This document shows positions 1 to 10,221 of a stretch of DNA of 64,000 nucleotides, in pieces; within the stretch, counting starts at the first letter, position 1; each line of letters opens with the position of its first letter. Source of the stretch: Geranomyces variabilis (taxonomy: Eukaryota; Chytridiomycota; Chytridiomycetes; Spizellomycetales; Powellomycetaceae). The stretch spans positions 1 to 64,000 of the forward strand of contig JADGJP010000005.1 in NCBI GenBank assembly GCA_027603065.1, written 5' to 3'. The notes under the pieces were generated by a model. It searched no databases, was not told the DNA's origin, and saw only the letters and a list, made by a program, of their open reading frames with translations. The position numbers were made by a program, and so were the translations under genes.

Positions 1-1
1 G

Positions 2-2539
2 CTCGAAAAAATCAAGATCGACAACACGTGCCAGTGCAGAGGGTGTAATCTCGGCAAATCAAGCCGAACCCCTCACATCGGTCCGGCGAAGCACAGAGCT
101 ACGATCCAAAACTATCAAATCCATTCCGACGTATCGGGCCCACATACAAAATTGCTGGGCAAAAACGAATATGTCATCGGTTTCCAGGATGACGCGACGC
201 GTTATTCATGGAGCTCTTATTTGAAGAAGAAAAACGAAGTCTTCTCCAAATTCAAAGCCCTTGTTGCGAAACTGGAGGCACAGTTTCCGACTGAACGAAT
301 TGCGAAACTCCGCAGCAACAATGGCGGAGAATACACGGGAAAGAAGTTCACCGATTACCTCAAGTCGCGCGGAATCGAACGAGAACTCACCGTGCCCGAT
401 ACTCCGCAACAGAATGGGGTGGGCGAGCGGTTCTTCCGCACAACCTTCGAAGCGACGCGGGCAATGATGAATTCCTCCAACATTCCCGACGCGCTCTGGC
501 CTGAAGTACACAAGAAGGAACAAGACTTGAAACTAACGCAACGTGCGACGGAAGTACGCATGATCGGGTACGGCCTCGAACGAAAGGCGTACAGAGTCTA
601 CGACCCGGCATCGCAACGCGTGCTGGAGACTTGCGACGTCAGATTTGACGAACAGTCGGCCCTCATGCTTCCACCACCCGACATCACCATCGACAATCAC
701 TACCAGGTCGAGAGAATCGTTTCCGAAAACAAGAAGAATCGAACGGTTGAGGTCAAGTGGGTTGGCTGGGACAACACCACGATCGAACCATTGTCAGAGC
801 TCGAGGATACTGAAGCGTACAGGCATTGGCTTGCAAGGCACAATGTCACGGCTTTACTCGCGGTCTCGGAAACCGAACCGAAAACACTCAAAGAGGCCCT
901 CGAGTCTCCCGACAAGGACGAGTGGGTGAAAGCCATCGACGCCGAGCTTAACGCGCACAAGATCAACGGTACATGGAAGCCGATCGACAACACGACTTCC
1001 AACCGAAAACAAAAGCCGCTCGGATTTAAGTGGGTCTTCAAGATCAAACGCAACTCCGACGGCAGTATCAACAAGTACAAGGCGCGGCTCGTCGCGCAAG
1101 GCTTCGGCCAGCGCGAGGGGATCGATTACGAAGAACTGTTCTCACCCGTCGCCAAGTACGTCACAATCCGAATCTTGTTCGCATGGGCAGCTAGCCAAGG
1201 GTATCACATCCACCAGATGGATGTCATTGTCGCATACCTCAATGCACTCATGGATAAGCGTGTGGTCATGCGTGACCCAAGACCAGGCGCACCCTTCGGA
1301 GCGCTTGTCGAACTCATCAAATCCCTCTACGGTCTGAAGCAGGCAGCCCGCCTCTGGAACGAGACCGTTGACACGGTATTCAAGCGCCTGGGACTCACTC
1401 CCACGGCAGCTGATCCTTGCCTCTACGTAAAGAAAGACAATCCAACTTTCTTTGCAGTTGCAATATACGTCGACAACATCGTCATCGTCGCCGAGAACAA
1501 AGAAGAGATCCAGCCGTTCAAGGACAAAATGTCCAAAACGTTCAAAATGACTGATCTCGGCGAGGTCAAAGTCTTCCTGGGCATACGCATTGTCCGCGAC
1601 CGTACCAAGAAAACACTCACCATCGACCAAACAAGATACACCAAAGAGATTCTTTATCGCTTCGGTATGAATGACTCCAAACCGGTCACTACACCAATGG
1701 AGCCGACCGCCCGTCTCCTCGAACTTCCTCTCGCCGGAGAGGGGAGCATGAAAACCGCCAAAAGCAACAAAAACGACGAACAAAAGACGAATTTCACCAA
1801 TGCGGCGGAGACTCCGACGCAAACGAAGCCCGAAGAGACGCCGGCAAACATAACACGATACCAGCAAATCGTGGGAAGCCTGATGCATCTGGCCATCGCG
1901 AGCCGAGCAGACATCGCGGTCGCCGTAAACATATGTGCGCGTTTCGTGGCACGCCCATCGGAAGCGCACATGACCGCGGTGAAGAGGATCCTACGTTACT
2001 TGCGCGGCACGACGTCAAAGGGAATAGAACTAGGAGGACCCGAGAAACCCGTACTTGTCGGATACTCGGACTCTGACTGGGGATCCGACCTGACTACGAG
2101 GCGATCAACAACCAGCTACGCCTTTACGTTCAATGGCCTAGTCAGCTGGAAAGTACAAAGGCAGAAGAGCGTCGCCCTCTCGTCAACCGAAGCCGAATAT
2201 ATGGCCTTGACCCAAGTGGCAAAAGAAGCCGTATGGCTGCGAAACATGCTTACCGATCTGAGCATCGACACCAAAAAGCCGACAATCATCTTCGAAGATA
2301 ACCAAGGCTCAATCGCACTATCAAAGAACCCGGTCTACCACGCGCGCACAAAACACATTGACATACAGCATCACTACATCCGAGAGCTGGTCAAGGGCTG
2401 CACGATTGACTTGGTCTGCATTCCAACTGCCGACCAACTCGCCGACGTTCTCACAAAGCCCCTTCCACGACCTCAGTTTACCGAGCTGATTGAAAGACTT
2501 GGTATTAAGGATACGGCGAAGCAGAGGATGGAGGAGTAA
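2..2539 (+). CDS. Copia pol polyprotein, partial (integrase, chromodomain-like, RT, RNase H)
   Basis: Parts in order are: a Cys-rich gag-pre-integrase end (about 30-120); the integrase core, including the PQQNGVGER segment near 405-430; a chromodomain-like segment at about 691-840 (YQVERIV ... VKWVGW); copia reverse transcriptase from about 885 to 1700, including the LYGLKQAAR motif; and RNase H from about 2040 to 2480 (SSTEAEYMAL, ADVLTKPL). In its family this polyprotein copies element RNA and integrates the DNA. The frame is open from the window edge to its stop. The integrase portion looks shorter than usual for the family. The chromodomain-like segment is unexpected in a copia element. 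Confidence 0.85.
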   Translation, partial: LEKIKIDNTCQCRGCNLGKSSRTPHIGPAKHRATIQNYQIHSDVSGPHTKLLGKNEYVIGFQDDATRYSWSSYLKKKNEVFSKFKALVAKLEAQFPTERIAKLRSNNGGEYTGKKFTDYLKSRGIERELTVPDTPQQNGVGERFFRTTFEATRAMMNSSNIPDALWPEVHKKEQDLKLTQRATEVRMIGYGLERKAYRVYDPASQRVLETCDVRFDEQSALMLPPPDITIDNHYQVERIVSENKKNRTVEVKWVGWDNTTIEPLSELEDTEAYRHWLARHNVTALLAVSETEPKTLKEALESPDKDEWVKAIDAELNAHKINGTWKPIDNTTSNRKQKPLGFKWVFKIKRNSDGSINKYKARLVAQGFGQREGIDYEELFSPVAKYVTIRILFAWAASQGYHIHQMDVIVAYLNALMDKRVVMRDPRPGAPFGALVELIKSLYGLKQAARLWNETVDTVFKRLGLTPTAADPCLYVKKDNPTFFAVAIYVDNIVIVAENKEEIQPFKDKMSKTFKMTDLGEVKVFLGIRIVRDRTKKTLTIDQTRYTKEILYRFGMNDSKPVTTPMEPTARLLELPLAGEGSMKTAKSNKNDEQKTNFTNAAETPTQTKPEETPANITRYQQIVGSLMHLAIASRADIAVAVNICARFVARPSEAHMTAVKRILRYLRGTTSKGIELGGPEKPVLVGYSDSDWGSDLTTRRSTTSYAFTFNGLVSWKVQRQKSVALSSTEAEYMALTQVAKEAVWLRNMLTDLSIDTKKPTIIFEDNQGSIALSKNPVYHARTKHIDIQHHYIRELVKGCTIDLVCIPTADQLADVLTKPLPRPQFTELIERLGIKDTAKQRMEE

Positions 2540-2613
2540 CGAAGGCGTATGATCGGAAAATATTAATAGGAATGGATGTAGGGTCCCCGAGCTAGCTCAC
2601 GTAGCGAGGGGAG

Positions 2614-2991
2614 TGTTGAGGATTGAGGGGAGCGGAAGCCACGCCCCGCGTGGCGACCGCAGGAAGGCTAGATTTAGGTTCACTACTCAGCCACCATCTC
2701 TGACCCTCCATGGCGGCCAAAAGGCCGCCGCCCAAACCAACTCCTTTCTAATATAACGCACATCTTTTACATACGAACTACGGGCTGGTGCGTCGCCCGA
2801 CAACAGAACAGACCGTCACGACAGACCCCGGTGAACGCTCTTCTCACAGCGATCCGTCCACCGACACTTCCTTACATTAGCCTTTTGGCGGCCACGGAGG
2901 GTCGGAGATGGTGGCTGAGTAGTGAACCTAAATCTAGCCTTCCTGTGGTCGCCACGCGGAGCGTGGCTTCCGCTCCCCTCAATCCTCAACA
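2614..2991 (+). repeat. 3' LTR (378 bp) with ~111-bp inverted ends
   Basis: The LTR starts TGTTGAGGATTG right after a GAGGGGAG purine tract and ends CAATCCTCAACA, giving the expected TG..CA ends. Positions 2614-2724 and 2881-2991 are inverted copies of each other with about five differences, leaving a central loop of about 156 bp. Normal LTRs share only a few inverted terminal bases. No target-site duplication can be confirmed because the other end of the element is outside the window. Confidence 0.75.
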
Positions 2992-3185
2992 TGGTCAACT
3001 ATCTCGATGTCGTTTTCGCCGTTGTAAACGAAGAGGCCTTTCTGGGCGTTTGCCAATACCGTAGAGTTGTTGGACCGGATGCTGGCTACCTCGATTGCGT
3101 TCCAGTTGGAACCGGCGACGGGGACAACCAGTTCTTCTCCGGCCATCCAGTCCGTGAAGGCCGTGGGCGTCGGTTCTGCGGCCAT
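2992..3185 (-). pseudogene. 5' fragment of an unrecognised reading frame interrupted by the LTR element
   Basis: A minus-strand frame begins MAAEPTPTAFTDW at 3185 and reads about 64 residues, to ...NDIEIVDH, exactly to the LTR boundary, where it runs into element sequence and soon stops. The codons look like real coding sequence. I do not recognise the protein. It could be the first exon of a host gene cut by the retrotransposon, or the start of another mobile element. No continuation is visible on the far side, because that side is outside the window. Confidence 0.4.
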
Positions 3186-5087
3186 TTTGGATCATAGTGA
3201 TGGTTTTGCAGTGGGAAGTCGAGCTAGTCGCGGTTATTTGTATGAGGCCGTATGTCGTAACTAGGTGGTGCTACCATGTAACACGCTTAGCGTCTTTGGA
3301 GGGGTGGTTTTCGCAAGGTAGTTCTGGGTTTGATGTGCGTAAGGATTCAGATTTGGAAAGAGGTTGTGAGATTGTTATTGTTCATCCCGCGCGCTCGTAC
3401 GTCGTCGCTCTTATACATATGGGTTTCTAATGCTAAGACCTCTAATCATGTCATATGCTCCCCCTTAATCTTGGCAGCGGCCGCGTGGCGGCCGCGTGTT
3501 CGGTCACGCATCGGCCCTCCTGCGGGGTGTCAGCGTAGCTTCTGCATGGCGATGGTGGAGAGTCCTGACAGGTAGGGGTTTGACAGCTGGGGCATCGCGC
3601 CGTATGCGCGTAAGCCTCCCGGAGCGAGGCGCAACGGTCTGGACAATAGTAAGGAAGAGCGAAAGGACTTTGCAAAAAAATTAGTGATGCGTATGACAGG
3701 CGCCCCTGCGAGGTAACAATTCTGTGAGGGGGACTCCCTCACGAGGTCGCCCATTTTTTAGTCCGGCATGAGGTATCAATTCCGTGAACCGAAGAAAAAA
3801 AAAGTCTGGCACGAGGTATCAATTCCGTGACCAAAGAAACAAACTATAGACATTTTTATGCGTCCAGCCGTAGACCGACTGCACGCAACTGGGAGTGTGA
3901 GATGCATATTGACTTTGACGAAATCGTCGGCGCGACACGTGACTCATCACCACCTGCGACGCTGACGACTCTCCACGGCCACCTGTCAAAGTCTGGTCTC
4001 CACCCCTTCCCCCTTGTTAAACATCACCTCGTGCCAGGGCGCCTTTATTGCCTGGATCCGCATGTGACTGCATGGCCTCCGCATGGCCTATCCGGCACCG
4101 AGTAGCCTCAACGGATAAACCAGCCCAACTCCTTCTGTATAAATAGGCTAGCGTCTGGCGCAAGAATAAACAGCTTAGACTCCTCCCATATATCCTTTCG
4201 ATACTTACAAATAAAGTTCATACTATCCTACCCAGTCCCCTTCCTATCACTGCTACCTCTCCATATCCCCCGCCAAAAAATTCCTGAGTGCTCCTACCCG
4301 GGCACTGTACACTTTACCCATATTTCTCTATAGCATTAGTCTGGCTTTATTACACAAAGCATAAGCTTAAACACACTTATATACCTCTCTCTCAATGAGA
4401 GACAGGTGCACAGTAGCGCTGAAACTGCTCTCTTTCCTGTACAGTTTCAACCTCCGAGTATAGCAATCTCTTTTTTTTAAAGATCAACATACATAACACC
4501 ATCTTATCACTTATAATAAACATTGATAGGACAATAAAGACCTCCATTTCGAGACCACTCTGCTACTAACATGTCACACTCTGACACAAGGATAGTTGGG
4601 GCAACATTGTAAAAGGCAAGTCACTTTCTTGGCTGACAGAAACAGTGCGTCCCACAGAAATGTGCATGTTATGAGTCACAGTGACACAGGCAACCCCAGG
4701 TTGGTGTGTATAAAGCAGTTCGATATTACAGAGCTAGTGGCGCACCGTTCTTGCATTCTGGACGGTGTCGCGGAGGATGTCAGGAATGGGGATGACAGGC
4801 CGTGGAGGTTTGCATCAGAGCGCTGTACTACCGAACACTCAAGGAGTATTACGTGCGCGTGGCCTGGGGCATAAGCCCTTTTCCCTACACCACTGCACCC
4901 CCTCAAAGCGCGAAGCAAAAAGCTTTTGTGTTTTTATTGTCTGTCTAACACTCTCTCTTAGATCACATAACCTTTGTACAGGGGTCGGCGGCCTCAAGTG
5001 GCTTCTATATACACGTCTTACGCAAAAAGTTTGTTTACGAATGAGATTCGGCGCAGCTTGTCGAAAGCGCGACAGAAGGGCAGTTCA
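3186..5087. other. Gene-poor stretch, no supported gene
   Basis: Apart from the direct repeats, no frame here looks coding. Around 4139 there is a TATAAATAGG box, followed by AATAAA-like signals near 4164 and 4210 and pyrimidine-rich sequence. That combination is common in LTR promoter regions, but no matching LTR ends could be defined. The stretch from 4300 to 5060 is AT-richer than the neighbouring genes, with microsatellite-like patches. Confidence 0.5.
3700..3836. repeat. Three near-identical ~25-33 bp direct repeats
   Basis: The core GAGGTATCAATTCCGTGA occurs at about 3768-3786 and 3812-3830. The flanks match too (GTCCGGCAT / GTCTGGCAC before, ACCGAAG / CCAAAG after). A more diverged copy (GAGGTAACAATTCTGTGA) lies near 3709-3726. 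Spacings are about 60 and 43 bp. The function is unknown. They could be the remains of a mobile-element end or a small satellite. Confidence 0.6.
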
Positions 5088-6801
5088 TCATGCTTCGCCA
5101 ACATAAAATTCCCATTTGCCATCCATGACCTCGACGGCCGTTGCAAGATCATCCTCATCCGAAATCGCAAGCAGCTCGGATCCGCTTTGGTCGTCCGGAT
5201 CACGAAATTCAAGAAGCGGGCTTCGCAGCCCAAGCTTTTCCCCGCAGCGCGCAATGAGAAGGCTGTGCGTAATTTCTTCGTACGGTAGGAGAAGTAGGAT
5301 AGTGCGTGGGGCCAATGGCGCGAGCGTGTGGATCTTGATTTTCTGCTTGCCGGACATTTGCGTTTGCTGCCTTTGAGGCTGCTGTTGTTGATACTGCTGC
5401 TGACTTGGCTGAAGATACTGCAGCTGCGTGGATGGAGACGGCGATGGCGACGGGTATGCTTCGGTTCTACCATAGTGCTGCTGGTTTGTCTGAGGGGCGT
5501 ATCGCGGAGAATTCGATCCCTGAACGGGATCAGTGTTTCCGCGTGTTGGTTGCCGCGGACGATCATCGCGCTCTTGGAGATACCTTGGCACCGGGCTTGC
5601 AATGGAGTTGCTTCTTGTCACGGCAGGACGAATGTCGTAAGTGGGATTTTGTGGCTCATTGTACGCGCCCTCGTCAGACCGCTGAGTGAGAGCACGCGGG
5701 ATCGTAATTACAGGTGCAATGTTCGGCGTAGATGGTCTCCGGTTGATGGTGCGATCGAATGTGGGGCGAGCACCTGGTTCAGTTCCACGGCGTGGACGAG
5801 TAGTAGTGGCGGAAAAGGTTTCTGGCTTATCCAGCTGGTACGCTTTGACTGCACCGTCGCTTCCGGCACGGCGCACCACGGTTCCGGTTCGGCCGCTTAC
5901 TCCACCGGCAGAACCGCTGGCCGCTCCTGGGTCTAAAATAAGCGCGCCATCAAAGCCAGCCCAGCCGCTTCCAGGACCGGTGTCGCCGACGACCTTAGCG
6001 TCTTTAAGATACGTTCGCTCCGATGCATTGCGCAACTTTGTTTCAGCGACCTCAAAAACAGCGTCGACAGGAACAGTGAAAAGCGTAACCGTCTCTACAC
6101 CAGCGCGGGCGGCGCGACCAATGACGTTTTTTTGCTCTTCAGTAGCGCAGGAGCGCTGAGCATATGCAACGTCCTGTGTGCATGCCACGCTGTCGCCCAG
6201 CGAATGAGCGCACATGGCACGGTTGAAGTGTATCTCGCATCTATACAGACGGTATTTTAGCCCGAGCTGCGTGTAATCGATGTAATCATTGTCTCTGAGG
6301 AGCTGGAAGGATTTTGAGAAATAACAGAGTTAATTTCGAGCCTGTTTAAAAAAACATTGCTGCCCTCGCAAAGTTGCGCTTTACACACCCTCAAAGCTCT
6401 TGTGTAATCGTCTTCTGCATCTGCGTATCGCTCTGTCATGAAAGAGCAGTACGCTCTTTGAAAGTATGCAGCGGCAAGGTAGGGGTCGGCAGTGAGCGAG
6501 TCTGAGTAGCACGCGGAGGCACTGCCGTAATCGTCGAGCTGAGTGTATATCATGCCCGAGTTGAAGTGTATGCGGGAGTAGTCACCAATTTGCTATCAAA
6601 TCAAAACGCAAGACGAATTAGCGAGAGTGAGTTGAGGGTGCGCTTTCCGAAACCCGGAACGACGCTCGCAACCGACAAAGCTGTTTTTCTCTCTGCTTAT
6701 GTGTCTCATACCTGAAATGCCTCTAGGGCTGTCACCCAGTCGTTGCTGCGGTAGGCGGTGACTCCGTCAGCCCACAACAGAATTTCGTCCTTGGTGGTCA
6801 T
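5088..6801 (-). CDS. noxR: NoxR / p67phox-like NADPH oxidase regulator
   Basis: Three exons are read: 6801-6712, 6592-6389 and 6302-5088, giving about 502 residues. The N-terminus carries p67phox-type TPRs (IHFNSGMIYTQLDDYGSA, DPYLAAAYFQRA, YTQLGLKYRLYRCEIHFNRA). The conserved post-TPR segment follows (LFTVPVDAVFEV ... YLKDAKVVG). A long disordered Pro/Gln/Ser-rich region leads to a C-terminal PB1 domain of about 75 residues (KIKIHTL ... DEDDLATAVEVMDGKWEFYV). Fungal NoxR bridges small GTPase Rac and the NADPH oxidase to produce superoxide at the membrane. No SH3 domain is seen, as in other fungal NoxR proteins. The start is fixed by the exon MTTKDEILLWADG, which joins in phase. Confidence 0.88.
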
Positions 6802-7768
6802 GACGTGACGTTTGTTTGGTCTAATACGCGCGGCGTTGGAGTTTGGTTCTGGGGTATGACCGGGCGCGGCGCCGTTCTAAAGTCTAAGAAGGAAGGGCGG
6901 GAGGCCTAGGAGCGTAGTCAAGCGTGTGCAGAGTCGCCCGAGCGGAGAGAAACGAGAATGGTGATGAGGACGAGCGGTAGCGCTGTTCTTGTTGTTGTTG
7001 TTGTTGTAGCTTCTACTAATGGCGACGGCCACAGACGGACAGGAGCGGCGAACGACGAAAGGCGAGCGAGGGATGATGGACAAGGGGAATGTGGGCGGTG
7101 GTGCGGGGTAGAAAAGTGCTGTAAGCGCGCGTTGTCTCTCGTCTTTCTGATCTTTCTGCGCTCTTTGTTTTTTCCCCTCTCTCTCTGTCTCTCTGCTGTC
7201 TCTCTCTCTCTTTCTTTCTCTCTCTCGCACTGCCTCTCTGTGCGTGTCTCCTGAATCTCTTTCTGTCTTCCTTTTCTCTGCTTTCCGTTTCTCTCTATCT
7301 CCCGATTACTCCGCACACCACACCCAGTTAAATGCACAGGACGTCATCATCATTATTCTCCAATGCCGCCCAATTATATCACTCCCCCTCCCTCCCCCCC
7401 TGTTTTCGTTTGACCGACAGGCCGGCTTATCGGAAACTTTTAATTTCCGTTGGGCAATAGACAGTATTTTCTTGAAACGAGAGAGCGGCCATTTAACGCG
7501 TCGATATTATCGGGGGGCGGCGGCGTGTTTCAATTTGCAATTTTAATTAGTGCCTATGTCTCCGCCATCGCCGTCCGACTACTTCCGATGGCTCCGCTCG
7601 TGCTGCTGCGCATCGGAGGGCGGCGCAGTGAATATTCACAAATCGAGGTGTGGGCGGCCCGGCGTGCTGGTATAGCGTTCGTCACATCGCAGGTGCCAAC
7701 TGGTGCAAGAATCTTTCCAACAAGAAAGCAAGCAGGCGCTATATGCCGCGGTTTGTCTCAGCTCACCA
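6802..7768. promoter_or_regulatory. Divergent promoter region NoxR / VPS36 with simple repeats
   Basis: About 0.97 kb separates the two divergent start codons. It contains a (GTT)n tract near 6984-7006 and a long CT-rich polypyrimidine tract. No convincing gene is present. The Arg/Glu-rich minus-strand frames here are translations of the CT repeat. Confidence 0.6.
7138..7300. repeat. CT-rich microsatellite-like tract
   Basis: An interrupted (CT)n/(TCTC)n pyrimidine tract of about 160 bp lies upstream of VPS36 and NoxR. It probably expands and contracts by slippage. It may also act as a nucleosome-poor promoter element, but nothing in the sequence proves that. Confidence 0.7.
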
Positions 7769-10052
7769 ATGGACTGTTGGACGCCAGTGCAGCTAACGGC
7801 TGCGGTCCGTCCTGTGCTATTGGAAAGCGAGACGGTCGCCATTATGCAAAAGGACGTCGGACTGTACGAAGGGTTGGTAGGCTGCCGCGGACTCGAGCTG
7901 ACTTGTGCATCACGGAGAACTCTCCCTGGTCTCATCAGTGTTTCTCAGAAAAACACGCTTGCAAGAGTTTGATAATGGCATCTTGACCGTCACATCGCAC
8001 CGTATCTTGTGGATCGATGAATCAAAAGAGACCGGCTTGCAGCTGCCTCTGGCCAAAATCCGAGGGATCGATCACTCAGTACGTTATGAGTCGTGCCGGA
8101 CTACCGCTTTCACCAGTCTCACAGTCATTTGCGTTCAGAGTGGCATATGGAAAGCTTCGTCCCCGAAAATTATATTAACGGTCAGCGCTGGACCTGGCCA
8201 ATCTGCGCTGGCGCAGGCACCGCCGACAGTGGGAGTCTCAAAATCGTCGAATGCCATGCCCGTGACACTGGCGCCTACCAGCTTACCGGCGGTCATGTGG
8301 ACCTGTTCGATATGCGCCCACGTCAACGAGAATGTTACCGGAAAATGCGAATTGTGCGGAGTCACCAAAATCTTACCTCCTGCCACCCCAGCCTTTGCCG
8401 CGCCTGCGCCAGCCGTTTCGGATGTGCCTTATGAACCATCTCGAGCCTTGACCTCTCCGCGGAGGTCCCCGATTACACATCAGTCTTTCCAGATCTCTCC
8501 GACCTCTCATGCCCCTCCGCGTGCGCAAAAGGAATGTCCTGTATGCACATTTCTGAATCATTCGGATCTCCAAGCATGCGAGATCTGTGAGGCGATTCTG
8601 CCCAAAGATGTGCCACCGCCTGCGCCTGCAGCGCACCCGGCACCTGTCCGGATGGACACAGCGACGCCTGCAGTCCCACACGACGTGTCTGCTTCGCGTT
8701 CATCAGCTCCAACAGTGGCTGACTCTGATAACACCGCTGTCGCGATCATAAAGCTATCGTTCCGCGCCGGCGGAATCGATCAATGTGTTCGTGCGCTCAA
8801 AAGCGCACTCACTGAACGCGCTTGGGAGGTGGGTGACATTGGTGCTCGTGCTCGCTGCAGAGAGTACGGATCTGGTGCTGAGTCGATGTCTCCTGTACTT
8901 TTGCAGCGTAAAGTCGCTGTTGTCGAGCTAGCGCGTCCTGCCCCCGTCCAGTCCGGTCCTGGGCTTGGAGGAATTTGTAGGCGAGGCTTGCTCCCTTTGG
9001 TTATGATAGGACACAATGCTTACGCTTCTTTATCAAAATTTAGCTAGCATAATGCGCAACGTTGAACAGATCAACGCACGTGTAACGACAACGGTGGACG
9101 AAGCATTCTCGGATCTTGACGCGCTAATGGACAAGGCGGCTGAGATGGTGTGTCATATGAGACTGCCTTAATTCAATACCCTTGCACACGCTAAATTTAC
9201 TGCCGTTCGGGGACTAGGTTAAGCTCGCTGAATCAATCAGCAATAAGCTGGCACAGACGAGTGCGACAAATGCAGGAGCAGACGACTCGTCGGAAATGGC
9301 GACATTCCGTTCGTACCTCATTGAGCTTGGGGTTGACAGCCCGGTGACAAAGTAAGCTTGCCGGGGCAGATCACTGTGTCTGCGGCCAGGGATTTGCTGA
9401 TTGGGAAGCTGCCGGCGTACATTTGACAATCGCCAATTATAGAAAGTCTACCGGCGACATGTACGCAACAGAGCTTGCGCGGCAACTCGCAGACTTCCTG
9501 CATCGCGCGTTAGCTACCCGCGGCGGGATGATCGCTCTCACCGATCTCTATTGTCTTTTCAACCGAGCGCGTGGGTCAGGTATGCATACATCCTCACACT
9601 TCATCATTCTTTTGGTATCGTCTGACAAGTTGGTTAATCACGTCAGCTTTGATCTCGCCAAATGATCTCCGGGCCAGCTGCCGACTTTTCGAAACTCTCC
9701 GACTTCCCTTTCGGGTCCGCCAGTTTGCTAGTGGCCTACTAGTTGTGCAAGCAGGCAACCACAGCGATGATGAGACCATTGCCCGCGTCGTTACGCGCGT
9801 TGCAGCTGCCGCGAACGGGCTCGCCGCTACGGACTTGGCCAGGCTGGAAAACATATCAGTCGTTCTAGCGACCGAACAGCTCTTGGTAACTTTGAGGTGC
9901 GGGACAGGCGTGCGCATTATGGCGATCTCATTAGTGCTTTATCCCAGCTGGCTGAAAGTAACGGTGGAATTTGCCGCGATGATACCATTCAAGGGCTTTG
10001 CTTCTTTGACAACATTTTCAAAAATTACGCAATCCCGCCCATCGGCCGGTGA
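7769..10052 (+). CDS. VPS36: VPS36, ESCRT-II subunit (GLUE + two NZF fingers + EAP45)
   Basis: Exon 1 (7769-7872) encodes MDCWTPVQLTAAVRPVLL. Exon 2 (7949-8078) and exon 3 (from 8139) complete the GLUE domain (FDNGILTVTSHRILWID, SPKIILTV). Two RanBP2/NZF zinc fingers follow (WTCSICAHVN..GKCELCG and KECPVCTFLN..ACEICEA). The EAP45 region (IIKLSFRAGG, then DEAFSDLDALMDKA) and winged-helix C-terminus (FRVRQFASGLLVVQ, LATEQLL, ICRDDTIQGLCFFDN) lie in further exons to the stop at 10050-10052. VPS36 binds ubiquitin and phosphoinositides on endosomes and sorts cargo within ESCRT-II. The final exon junctions near 8830-9030 and 9895-9940 are uncertain. Confidence 0.88.
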
Positions 10053-10221
10053 TGCGACACTCGACACGGCCTTCGACAGGCGTAAAAGGAGTTAGCGTCA
10101 ACTACGTTATGGCGGACATGTTCGCCACTACTAACGTGTCATTCTTACTTTACAACCACTATCAGTGTGCTGGATACCCACAACTGTCACGGGCGCATCG
10201 CGCCTACTCTTTATATATATT

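Larger units (their letters stand above)
1..2991 (+). mobile_element. Ty1/copia-class LTR retrotransposon, 3' portion
   Basis: The pol frame of a copia-type element enters from the left edge and is followed by a purine-rich tract (2604-2613) and an LTR (2614-2991). The order integrase, then reverse transcriptase, then RNase H is the copia order, not the gypsy order. The 5' LTR and gag lie outside the window, so completeness cannot be judged. The visible frame is long and open, and the two mirror-image LTR ends differ at only about five sites, which suggests a fairly young insertion. It is treated here as a genomic fossil. Minus-strand frames inside it are shadows. Confidence 0.9.

Noticed and set aside
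1142-1969. A 275-residue minus-strand frame inside the retroelement
   Set aside because: It mirrors the codon structure of the pol frame on the other strand and has no recognisable domain.
6877-7337. Arg/Glu-rich minus-strand frames of up to 139 residues
   Set aside because: They are translations of the CT-rich repeat tract upstream of VPS36 and NoxR.
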